From positions 1-64,000 of the forward strand of contig JASAMV010002882.1 in assembly GCA_030248065.1 (NCBI GenBank): DNA of 64,000 nucleotides, in the 5' to 3' direction. Under the pieces are notes generated by a model. It searched no databases, was not told where the DNA came from, and saw only the letters and a list, made by a program, of their open reading frames with translations. Of the stretch, positions 11,501 to 22,638 are shown piece after piece. This stretch comes from Rhynchonema sp. JSB1_4 (lineage: Eukaryota; Nematoda; Chromadorea; Monhysterida; Xyalidae). The first letter of the stretch is position 1. The number at the start of each line of letters is the position of its first letter. Position numbers and translations under genes: made by a program.

Positions 11501-14500
11501 GACATCAAAAATTTACATGGGCGGTGTTGTCTAATACTTTCATTTATAAGTAGCCCAAGGTCTTAGTCTTAAATTGAGGCAATTTAAAATGCAATGGAAT
11601 TGGATATGGAATTGCGGGTTTGAGTCCGTAAAATATGCGGTTTATTTCCGTTTCACGCTGCCAGAATTCTACTCCAATTTTGTTGTTGGTCGGCATGTTG
11701 TCTTGAACATCTGGGGTGTGAAACCCATAAAACAGACGATTGGCGTAAATTCATTGTTGCTGCAATTACAATACCCTGATTAAAAATGAAACATTACACT
11801 CGAGGGTGCAGACATGCCACCGAGGAAGCGAAATTCAAGTGCAACAATTACCCAAGTGTCACATCCTCTTTTGTCGTGAACCGATCGCCGTGCTAAAGTC
11901 GCACATTCTTCTGACCGACGTGGAGCAATAAATGGATTGAGCATATGTTTGTGCGTTTGTGCGTCGGTGTTAGCTTTTTCTACCATTTTTGATTCCTGGA
12001 TTCTTTTGCGATATGCAAAGTGCTTTTACTGTGAAAAATTGGTCAGTTGTCCAGCTCTTGTTCAAGAAGCCTCACGGATGCGTTCTCGCAAACTGTGAGT
12101 ATAGAACAAAGCCTATGTGCTAGTTTGAGAAGACCTCACATTTACAGCCCATTTTAGAAGTTGTTTGGTTGATCGTCAAAAGTGTGAATGCAACCGTTAT
12201 GCAAGGTTGTCGCAATCTTATGTCTGTCTGTTCCCTCCCAGACAACCCCATCATCACAATGGCGCCGTTCGAGCCCTCGTTATCTGTCTGCTTTAGGCAA
12301 AATAATGTTCGCACAGTAATGTCCGGAACTGGGACGATATGGAATCAGTTTATGCCAGTTTATTTGTTGGTTCAACCTAAACCACCGACTTCCGGACAAT
12401 AATGTGGGACGTTCACCTGAGTTGAGCTTTCATGCTAAAACTCACTGACTTTATTCAGCCACCAGTGACCCTCAGACCTCATTGGTTTTCTAATAAGGAA
12501 GCAACGTTCAGAAATATTGACGGTGTTTTCAGATGTGAGGTTTTATTGAGGTTGTACCCACTGAGGGTCTATTGCTGAAATCTGATGCTTTTCGCCAACA
12601 ATTATTCTGCCTTGCATCAGTCCACCACAACTGTCCCCAAATATAAATCACTGTAACGAACTCTGATCTCCATAAAACGATGCGGCTTTACAATGCGGCA
12701 TAATCCTTGTGCACATCGCGATTTGCTTACACGCGCCACGTACAGTATGTATAGCCTCAATGGAGGTACAGCGTGGCTCAAATATTTTTTAAACACTGAC
12801 TAGGCAAGGATACTGGGGAGAAAAAGTTTTGATCCACCCCATGCATCAATAAAACGCCTCCACAGGCTTTTCCCAAATAAAACAAATAAGGTTACGGTTC
12901 ACCACAAGCATAACGTCAACACAACAACATTCTAGCCCAACCACCACGCTGTATTGGCATTGGAATGTCAAAAAATATTTGCTTTCATTTCTTGTTTTGT
13001 CTGCAGAACACTGAATTGCATAAATATTGAGTTGTATTCAATATCCGTGTAGTATGCAAATCAATGTTTTCCGCGGACAAGGAATGCTTCTGTTTAGATT
13101 CTGCTACAGCCGTAAAGCCTGTATTGTGCTAACAAAGTGCAGTAGACAAGACACTTGAGTAAGACACTAAACCACAATGGAGCCAAGTTGTTGTTGATTC
13201 TTGATGTCCAAGCTTCAATCGGATTTCAGTTCCAGTTCTGTGTACCACCGGAACCGAAATTATTGAACCACACCAATCCCCTTGTGCGTTGTGCCGTAGA
13301 ACGCAGACTGATCAGTCCGATCCAATTGTCTATCATTCACGTTTGATATTCTCTTTTTATGTTCTCTTCCTAACCCATCATATCCCATCTGTTCGTGATG
13401 ACATAACTGACACCGCGGGACGCCTGTTTCTTTCTTTCTTCTTGTGTTCGTGTCGGTAGCTTCTGTTTAACGGACAGACATGGTGTGCTCTCTGATCTGA
13501 TCTCAATCACGCCAATCTTGCAGTGCATTGTATGTAGGCCTAATTGAACCCCTGGTGAGAGAGATTGCAACTGTGCCCATATGTAGTCATGTAGAGTTTT
13601 GTTTCAGCAATCTTTTCCCGCGCTTTACATGATTTACTGGAGCTCACGTAACGACTTTGTATTTTTCCGACAATTAATATCGTAATTTTCTTGAAACTAA
13701 TTTTCTACGCAATCTGATAGAGATTGGACGCATCTTGCTAACCCTGGACATGTTTTGATGTTCCGATCGCAGTATTGTCCGGATTACACGAGCTGATTTA
13801 TTTGATATCTGACCACCAAAGTGTTTCCTTGATTTTCAGTCACCCATAACATCTATTTGTCTATTCGCATATGTCAAATACACACAAAGGATCATGACGG
13901 CAACACTGCCCCGCACCAAATGCGATGGTTTGGCTTCGTTTCCCGATTGTGGAGAATTACACCACACCATGAACGATGGTCACGGTTCAATGGCTGTGTT
14001 GAGAACTTGGCGGTCCACTTGTTTACAACGTTAGTTGTCGGCTTGATTGGGTGGGTTTCAGCTTTTACTTCTTTGGTTCTTTCTGTAGGTCAGAAAAAAC
14101 TGTGCGTGCTATTGTTTGTTGGTTCGCTGTATAATGTAGGTGGTACATATGTATATGTAGGTAGCTGTAGTTCAGAAAGATTTTCGCATTTGAATATTCA
14201 TAGAGCGATCTGTTTTTTATATTCATTTGACTGATCGCTGTGTATTCAGTTGGTGCTTTGTGCGCACATTGGCACAGTTATTTTTTGAAGCGCGTGAGAC
14301 CCGAACGTGCAGCAAGCTCGGAATGCAAAGCAGTTGTGCACCATCTCTGCGTTGTTGTTGGAAAAAGTGCTCCCTAATAATAAAGCAGGTGAATCACCAT
14401 ACACAATCTTGAAGTTAGTGGTTAGCCCCTGTAATAGCAGGAATGTTGTTTGGGTGGTCGAAAAGTTCTATCTATCAGCACGATATTTAGTTCCCTCCGC

Positions 14501-14858
14501 ACCGCATGAAATGTTATTTTGACCCAGCCAAAAATTGTGCTATAAGGTGCGATAACGGTTCAGATGTGGAGAAAGTGTGTAACCTTATGCGTAAGCTTGA
14601 TGATTAAACCGTGATGATAGCACAAACACTTAGTCACTCACCTGTTGCATACGTGCATCGTAAACACAGTTTCATTGCTTCATTTTGTGGTTATGTGTGC
14701 AGCTTTTCTGCCCATTTTACTCTGATTTCGAGAACCTGCTTCATGAGGCCATATCAGAATAAAGTATGAACTCTCCAAGTGTTCAAGTTAAAATTTTCGA
14801 TCGCTTGTGAAACATCGTCTAGCAAGACCTGCCATAAAGTTTTTTCTGCACTCCTTCA
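8581..14858. other. Gene-free interval between CAP cluster 1 and the SH2 gene
   Basis: More than 6 kb without a reading frame that splices or matches a known family on either strand. I saw no RNA gene, long repeat or clear transposon terminus. Many TACATATGTA-like AT-rich palindromic words occur, for example 9826-9850. It must contain the promoters of CAP gene C (leftward) and of the SH2 gene (rightward), but no TATA or other element could be placed with confidence. Confidence 0.5.
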
Positions 14859-14864
14859 GAAGCC

Positions 14865-17800
14865 ATGGACAGCACGACGCTTGTGTTGGATGCACAAATG
14901 CCCGACAACAGCCGTACTCGCAATGGATTCTCACTGCCGGACACAAATATTTATTCGAACGCCTTGTTCAATCAGGCGAATTCCTTGAATCAGGCACAGA
15001 AATTGCACAACATCGACGAAGACTGCATCTACAATGTGCCGAAAGCGCCGAATCAGAATGATGATGTTTCATGTGACAAAGGATTCAGCAGACTTGAACG
15101 CCAACCGTGGTACTTTGGTCGGATCAGTCGAATCAAGTCGGAATCAGCATTGAAGAAGAAGGGTGATTTTCTGGTGAGTGTGGCATGAAATTATTTTCTG
15201 ATAAACTTTCAGGGATTCCGTATTCTTTTAAAATTGATAATAAGCTACGCTCTCTCTGAGGAGGCATCAATGGTTAGATATACATGTCCATCAACATTCC
15301 ACAGCTGCACTCATTGTGGTGCATTAACACTGACGATGGCCATTTGTGTCGTTGGTCCTCAAAAAAAACAGGCGTATGGATACAATGCTCTTGATGGGTG
15401 ATAGTACAGCACTAAGAAAAACTTAACACAATTTTTTTACCAGGTTCGTGCGAGCATCTCCAACATCGGCGAGTGCGTGTTGACCGTGCACGACGGAGAT
15501 CGACGGCTGCATTTTCAAATCAATCGCACAATCGACTCGTCACTGAACTGCAAATCGATCAACAACAACAACAATAATAATAATAATCGGCTCACCCTGT
15601 ACCATTTCGAGGAGGAGCAATTCGGCTGCGTGGTCGATCTGATTGATTTCTATCGCGAACATCGCAAACCGATCACCGTTGCGTCGAAGTGCATTATCGT
15701 ACAGGGTGTGTCGAAAGTGGACGTATCACCCAGGTCGAGTCTCGGCGCAGAGATCGAAGCCAGTTATGCGCTGGTGGGGCACGCGCTGAACCGAGTGCGA
15801 GCACGAAATGCACCAGTGCCACCGCCGAAACGTTAGTTGCTTTTCAGGATTTGAATGCTTTATACATACATTTTCTCATGCCGTGGACACCAAGACTTCT
15901 CGTTCAGTGAATATGTCTGTTTATGGCTTTGGGAGTAAAATCGCTTTGAACTAAGACTAAGCACAGTTCGCTCAGATGATCAACGTGAGAATTTAGTCTG
16001 GCTCGAGCAGTGCGCCTATATTTCAGGCTATGCCACCAGTGCTCATAAACAGAGGGTGACATGCTCCAACCATATAGGGAACTAGATTTTTTTGTGTCAT
16101 GTTCAATGCCACACAAATTGCAGCATCCGTCAAATCAGCCCTACGCCCGTCTCCTCCCAGTCGACCACTGCCGCAACTACCAACCGTACCCCACAACCAC
16201 AACGCGACAATGTCCCCATTGGAACGACGTGTCTTGTTGAGTCAGGCAAAGAAACAATTGGCGTTGACCAGACGATACGGCAGTGAATCACATCTGCGAC
16301 TGACGGGACTCTATGATGATTTGAATACATTGGTGGATAAAGGTAACGGTACTGTACTTTTGGGACACCCTGTGTGCGACCACCCGTTGATTTCGCGAAA
16401 ATTTCGCGAAAAAGTCTTCGTTCTTCAGAAACGAACGAGTGCAGTGGTGAAAGTGCTGAAGAAGTGGAGCAACATGATGTGAGTCCATTCTTTCATCACT
16501 GACTGGCTTGCTGATGTTTTACATCTCAACGTTTGTCAATCTGATGTCTTCTTTGCGTTTCCAGTACTGCGACATCGACTACTCCGACATGGCGGATGGT
16601 GGTTGTGATCGGATCGCACCGATTATCGACGATCACCGATCAATACTGATCACCAATACCAATCAACAATCAACCAATTCAACCAATCAATCGATATCCA
16701 CGCCACCGCCACCCCCATTACCCGATCGACCACTCGATCGCGACAGTGCGTGTGTGATGGACATGCCCATTTACGATCGATTGGGGACGGACAGCTATGG
16801 AGCCGTGGTGAATAGGTGCGTTGAATTCATATTCACTTTTAGAGCATTTGAATCCATTTCAGATTGAAACTAAAAACCTGAACATGATTTCAGGTCAACC
16901 AAGCCAGAGCCATTAACTGCGAGCGTTCTGCCATCACGTCTGCATCCATACAAGGCGAATCAATCGATCATTCAAACGCCGCTCAATCAAATCGAATTGA
17001 ATTGGGTCAAGAGTGAATTGCTCAACAATCCGCCCACACTGATCGCATCGGTGAGCTCTTTGAGTATTCTAGCACTGGACTTCTCATATTGAGCGAATGA
17101 AACATCGGCCGCTTTGCAGATGATCACGAAAGAAGACTGTCGGCTGATGGGCGTGTGCGAATCCACTAGTGGCACGTTTGAGGACATTTTCACGCCAAAG
17201 GGAGTCAACTTGAGGAACGATGTACTCGAAAGGTCAGTGCAAGAAACTTTTATTGTGCGTGGTCGTGCTTAAACAAGATCCATCTGACGACTGTGAACAT
17301 CACACATTTCAATAAGCGACTCAGAAAAATGGGAAAGTTGCATTCGTAAAAAAGCAGGCAGGAGCCAGATTTGTTGTTATGTCATAGTCTCATGTCTCAT
17401 AGTGTATGAAGTCATGCTGTACCAAACAGAGTGCCTTTTTTAAATTTAATCCGGGTAATTGTGTTAACTTTCCAGAAGTGCATGCATCCAAAACATCGTA
17501 TCGTCAACGGTGCTGATGACCAAAGAGCCCGCTCAGTGCAGTCGTCTGATCGAAGTCTGGCTGCAAGTGACCAAAGTGTTGTTGTTTGGCGACCGGAACG
17601 CGTTCGGATTTGTGAACGTGCTGAAGGCGATATGTTCGGTGCAGGTATGGGAATGGGCGGAATGGTTGAAATCTCCTTTTGAGTTTATGTAGTCTAAGTT
17701 GAGATTCTGTGGTGTTTGAGCCACCCGGATCACGCCCATTTGCAATTCTGATGTGCTGCCATGAACTGACGCATTCCTTCACCAAGCCTGATCTGCAGAT

Positions 17801-18301
17801 TGCTTGTTCGATCTATGTATCCAATGCATAATCTTAGTTCATCTGCAGGTACAACAACGTCTCAGCACCCACCAAGCTCACATCGACCCTTCCATCTACG
17901 ACGAGTTCAAGTCGCGTCTCAAGCCCACATATCACAAACTGGCGCATCCCGAGGCCTCCGACCAATCACTGATCAATTATCGATTGCCGAATATTCTGCC
18001 TATGATCCAGCTAATCAACGAGTCCGCCCATTCTAGTCACGTGATCACCGACGCGTTCGCTGATTGGCCGAAGCGTTTGAATCCACTGATCGACGCGCTC
18101 CTATTGGCCAGACGATGGCTGCAGACTCCGCCCACCTGTGGTGGACACGCGCTGAGCGCTGCCGGCGGTCGAAATGGGGATCAGGCGTTACTCTTGGAAT
18201 CCACTGAACGCTGTAATTGGGCGCTTTATGGCAAATTTACGGAGATTTTGTCATTGAAACAACGATGTGATATGATCAGAGCAATACTGGACAAGCAGTG
18301 A
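14865..18301 (+). CDS. SH2 domain plus Cdc25/RasGEF-like protein, NSP (BCAR3/SH2D3) family
   Basis: Exons: 14865-15173, 15444-15831, 16124-about 16342 or beyond (3' boundary unresolved), 16565-16815, 16894-17050, 17120-17232, 17476-17644, 17849-18301. The SH2 domain starts near residue 81 (PWYFGRISR) and carries the phosphotyrosine-binding Arg in DFLVRAS, split by the first intron; YHFEEEQFG and LIDFYREHRKPIT complete it. The middle is Pro-rich (PSPPSRPLPQLP, PPPPPLPDRPLDRD), a possible SH3 ligand. From exon 5 to the end the order and content (NWVKSELLNNPPTLIAS, TSGTFEDIF, LIEVWLQVTKVLLFGDRN, YDEFKSRLKPTYHKLAHPE) resemble the Cdc25-homology region that in NSP proteins binds Cas adaptors rather than acting as an exchange factor. 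Adaptor role in integrin or receptor signalling is inferred from the family. A strong acceptor (CTCCTTCAG at 14851-14859) lies 5 nt before the ATG. AATAAA at 18311. Confidence 0.8.
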
Positions 18302-18610
18302 ACGGAGTTTAATAAAATCGCGCTGCTCTATTTTTCGTGCCAAATGTTCCTTATTGGGCCGGATTGTACAAATATTAAGAGTTGCTTTGCTTGTGTCAAT
18401 AAATGATAATAAAAAACTGGTGGTTGAGTCCACAAAAGCACTCGGCATTGTATCGCAACTTTCAGAAGTACAGTACATGTACCGTATATGTATGTGTACC
18501 TGTACGAAGGTGAAGCGATAAAGGGCCTACTTGCCTCGCGGGATCAAAGTTGACAGCAAATTCATTTTTGCAATGCTTCCTTGGCCCAACATATGTAGTT
18601 TTTGACTAGC

Positions 18611-19719
18611 ATGGACATATTGAACTTGATCATCGCCATTCCACTAATCACTGTCAACCATCTCATACTGATTGCACAATGCCATTATCCTAACTATCCT
18701 GATTGGTCTGATTACTACTTTTACTACTACCCTGATTACGACCAACAAGAAAATCGATATAGACCGCAAAATAGATACGATAAACCTGAGCAGGAATTTG
18801 TCGATAAAACGCCAGATCTGACCACCTTTCGAAGACAGGTTTTTGTAAAGGTTTATATTCATCGTTTCAACTGAAATTCACAGCCGTTTGGTGGGCATAA
18901 ACTTATACCTGAATTGGAATTTGCAGTTATTGCACTATCACAACGAGTACCGAGTCAAGAATCATGGTATGCCACCGTTGATACTGGACAGTGGACTGAA
19001 TGCACTGGCACAGAATTGGGCTGAACAGTTGATTCGTGAAGGTGGCATCCGACATCGACAACCGAATGATTATGGAGAAAATATCTGGATGCTGACGGGC
19101 ACAATTCCAAGTGGAATAAACGGTGAGAATATACGCACCAACGAACGAGAAATAAACGAAAAATGCTCGATTTTATTTTGAGAATACCAGTTTTAATCAA
19201 TCTTGTTCAATCAGGACTGATGCCGGTCGAGGGCTGGTACAGTGAAATCCAATTTTATTACTTTGGGCCACCACAAACTGGATTTTCGTTCAAAACCGGT
19301 GTGTACGCTGATTACGATTAGCATTTGCTTGGAGTGTTGTTTACGAATGACCTCTGCAATTACAAATGTAAGAGTGGTTCAATGATTCAGGTCATTTCAC
19401 GCAACTTGTGTGGCGCAACACGCGTCGTTTAGGTTGTGGCATGGCACGAAACATCGGCCAACTGCGCTGGTCAATCTCGATGTACATTGTCGTGTGCAAC
19501 TACAGTCCGTACGGAAACGTGATCGGCCGATTTGAAGCAAACGTGAATGCACCAGTGCAAAGTTTTGAACGTTTTCAACCAACGGAATACGACGCAGCCA
19601 TTCGCAGCCATGCGTCAGCGAACAACAAGAACAACAATTTATTATCCCCGCTATCAAGAATGGGTGAAAACTTCTTTGCAATGGTGATACTCAGTGTGAC
19701 ACTCCAACTTCTGTCTTGA
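18611..19719 (+). CDS. Secreted CAP-domain protein D with GPI-like tail
   Basis: Four exons: 18611-18838, 18927-19122, 19215-19298, 19391-19719; 837 bp, 278 residues, phases consistent. The N-terminus MDILNLIIAIPLITVNHL is a signal peptide. A Tyr/Asp-rich stretch (YYFYYYPDYDQQ) precedes the CAP domain. Landmarks: LLHYHNEYRVKNHGMPPL, LNALAQNWAEQL, RHRQPNDYGENIW, VEGWYSEIQFYYFGPP, GHFTQLVWRNTRRLGCGMAR, VVCNYSPYGN. The C-terminal end (ENFFAMVILSVTLQLLS) is hydrophobic after a Ser/Asn-rich spacer, as in GPI-anchor signals. Venom-allergen-like or VAL-type CAP protein exported to the surface or medium; molecular activity unknown. First of three tandem paralogues (D, E, F) on the plus strand with the same intron positions. 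Confidence 0.88.
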
Positions 19720-19886
19720 TTGCGATCAAACCGTGATTATACCTGCCTGGTGACCAGCGATACGGTGTCACCCCACAATTGCGAAAACAACGCCAAACTT
19801 CCAGAAAACAAATCGAAAATGAACAAATCATATTCCACTGCTTTCTTGGCCCAAACTTACCAAAAAAACCCAACAATTTACTGGTA

Positions 19887-20935
19887 ATGGCGACTTTGCC
19901 CTTCATCATCACCATCCTTCTTATCACTGAACCTTTTATGCCGATGGTAGAATGTGAGCACGAATACAATAATTACCGACAGATTTGGCACGAACAATCA
20001 GAACCGATCGACCAAACCCCTGATCTGGCGACAATCCGACAACAGGTGTGTGTGTGTGTTAGAATTTATTTTTTTTTAAATTTTTTTAATTGCTCCAATC
20101 TGAAAATACAGTTGTTGCACTACCATAACGAGTATCGAGTCAAGAATCATGGCGTTCCGCCACTCATATTGGACGATCGACTGAATGCACTTGCACAGGA
20201 TTGGGCTGAACACCTGCTGCTGCGCAAGGGCGGTCAAATCAGCCATCGATTTCCGAACGATTACGGAGAGAATATCTGGAAGCTGACGGGCACAATTCCT
20301 ACTGGAATCAACGGTGAGATATAGACCATGTTTCTGAATCCTGGCATTTGATCCATTGACTTCGTTGAAAATGTCGTATTCCAGGTTTCATGGTCGTTTA
20401 TGGCTGGTACAGTGAGATCGACCGTTACTATTTCGGACCACCACAGATGGGATTCCATATAACAACATGTGAGCTGCTGCGCTCAAAATTTTTCTGTAAA
20501 TTCAGTGTTCACACAATTCACATATACATAATCCATGATTCAGGTCATTTCACGCAACTGGTGTGGCGCAACACGCTTCGTCTGGGTTGCGGCATGGCAC
20601 GAAAACTGGGACAACGATCGTGGTCAATGAACATCGTTGTGTGCAACTACGATCCATACGGGAACGTGAACGGACTGTTCGAATGGAACGTGAATCGACC
20701 ATTTGAAAACTATGAAAGTCTCGATTTGAAAGAATACCATCCAGCGGCGGTCAACAGCTACCATGCGTCGACAAATAGCCACGATGAAGAATCATTACAG
20801 CTGTCAATAACGAGTGGAAACTTGTATCAAGTGTCAAATGCACATAGTGATATCTTTCATTTTGATCACGGAAATAAGCCCATCATAAGTGCTTTCCTGC
20901 TTTGTTGCTACTGGTACCGCGTCCATCTTGGTTGA
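19887..20935 (+). CDS. Secreted CAP-domain protein E with hydrophobic tail
   Basis: Four exons: 19887-20045, 20112-20313, 20385-20468, 20544-20935; 837 bp, 278 residues. The ATG at 19887 was chosen because it begins a signal peptide (MATLPFIITILLITEPFMP); the frame is open 108 bases upstream. CAP landmarks: LLHYHNEYRVKNHGVPPL, LNALAQDWAEHLL, FPNDYGENIW, VVYGWYSEIDRYYFGPP, HFTQLVWRNTLRLGCGMAR, VVCNYDPYGN. The splice between exons 3 and 4 makes Cys instead of the usual Gly just before HFTQ. The tail PIISAFLLCCYWYRVHLG is hydrophobic with a few polar end residues; a GPI signal is possible. Close paralogue of D, about 170 bp downstream of it. Confidence 0.87.
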
Positions 20936-21043
20936 GGAGATAAAATCGAGCTCACTGAGAAAAGAGCCGCTTCCAATTGCGATTGCCGGCACAAAATGTT
21001 TCATTTTTCCAATTGCTTCTTTGACCAAAAACAATTTACTAAC

Positions 21044-22234
21044 ATGATTGCTTTACTCTTCATCATCACTATTCTGCTAACCACTGACAAAAATCACTTC
21101 ATTCCAATGGTGAAATGCCAGTACCAGTTCAATAATTACCAACAGAATTGGCAACAACCAGAACTTTCTGCCGACCAAATTCCTGATCTGGCGACAATCC
21201 GACAGCAGGTACTGCTTGCAATTTATATGAATATTTTTTATATTTAGGCACAGTAGGATATCCTGTACGAGTTACAGCTATTGTACTACCATAACGAGTA
21301 CCGAGTGAAGAATCACGGTGTGCCTTCCCTGACAATGGACGGTGGACTGAATGCACTGGCGCAGAATTGGGCTGAACAACTGATTCGTGAAGGTGGCGTC
21401 AGGCATCGAATGCCTAATGAATACGGAGAAAATATCTACATGGGGGCGATACAAGATAAAATTAATGGTGAGTTGAGAGACAAAATAAATTTAAAAAAAT
21501 TAGCAAGAATCGATTGTTTCTTAATTTGTTCAGCACGAACTCCAGTTGAAGGCTGGTACAACGAAATCAAACAGTACAATTTTGGGTCTGAATTCTGGTC
21601 GCCAGGGACAGGTGAGGAGCCTTCAGCTCAATCGGCATATTGTGTTTTTGTGAGTTTCGATCGTTCGAATTTGCACGCCCCTCACCTCATCAGGTCATTT
21701 CACACAAATTGTGTGGCGCAGCACCGTTCGTCTGGGCTGTGGCCTGGCCCGGTCATCGTCGCAGTATGTCGTCGTATGCAACTACGATCCACGCGGAAAT
21801 GTGCGCGGACAATTCAAATCAAACGTCAATCCACCACAACAAAGTTTCGAGAGTTTCAATCCTAAACAACCTGCTCCACAACAACCCCAACAAGTGACCC
21901 AACAGCCTCCACCACCCGAAGAAACGCCGTACCCTGAATGGAATCCTGAAGAAATGCCATCTTACAATGAAAATCACCACGAATGGAAGTTCCCATACAT
22001 TCCGGAACTGTCGCAAACACCGTACCCCAATCTAGCGCCTGACAAACCATGTGAGTAATTTGGGGATTATTCGTGCGAAAATTATAAACATTCTGACCAC
22101 AATGATTTTTCTTTACTGACGCAGACAATAAGCCACCGCCAAACGAAGGACACCTGCTAAAGGGAGCGACTCCATTTCAAAGAAGATCCGCCCGTGAGCT
22201 GATTCTGATGGCCATGATTCTGGTTGCTTACTGA
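21044..22234 (+). CDS. Secreted CAP-domain protein F, Pro-rich C-terminus
   Basis: Five exons: 21044-21208, 21278-21467, 21534-21611, 21694-22050, 22125-22234; 900 bp, 299 residues. Signal peptide MIALLFIITILLTTDKNHF. CAP landmarks: LLYYHNEYRVKNHGVPSL, LNALAQNWAEQL, MPNEYGENIYM, VEGWYNEIKQYNFGSE, GHFTQIVWRSTVRLGCGLAR, VVCNYDPRGN. Unlike D and E it adds a Pro/Gln-rich extension (QPAPQQPQQVTQQPPPPEE) and a fifth exon ending RELILMAMILVAY, weakly hydrophobic. Third member of the plus-strand CAP array; the common intron positions with D and E show tandem duplication with later divergence of the tail. Confidence 0.86.
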
Positions 22235-22638
22235 AAGATAGATAATTATTAAATAATGCAATGACAATTTTGAATTGACTGGTGTCATTATCACAAGTGG
22301 ACAAGTATAACTCCAGCTTTAATATCAATCGCTGAGAATAAAATGAAAACAATAGTATACAAATAGAGCATGCTGATGTAGACGAATGAACCAAAGTGCT
22401 AATTTATCATCTCACTTTTTGCCACACACATTAAATGAATACAATCTGAAATTACCCATAGCTAGGCGGCGGGTAAAGCGCCGGAATGTCAACAATAACA
22501 AGGTAGTAAAGCTTTCAAGTTTGTACACAGCAACATATAAGCATACACAGCAAATTTTCCACCAATGACTCCCCTATGAGTTGAGGTTGACTGTCGACTT
22601 GGTTGATTCTTTATCATAACAAATCATCCCATTTAATG
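22235..22638. other. Short convergent intergenic interval
   Basis: Space between the ends of CAP gene F (plus) and the glycosyltransferase gene (minus). AATAAA-type polyadenylation words occur near 22336. No other feature seen. Confidence 0.5.
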
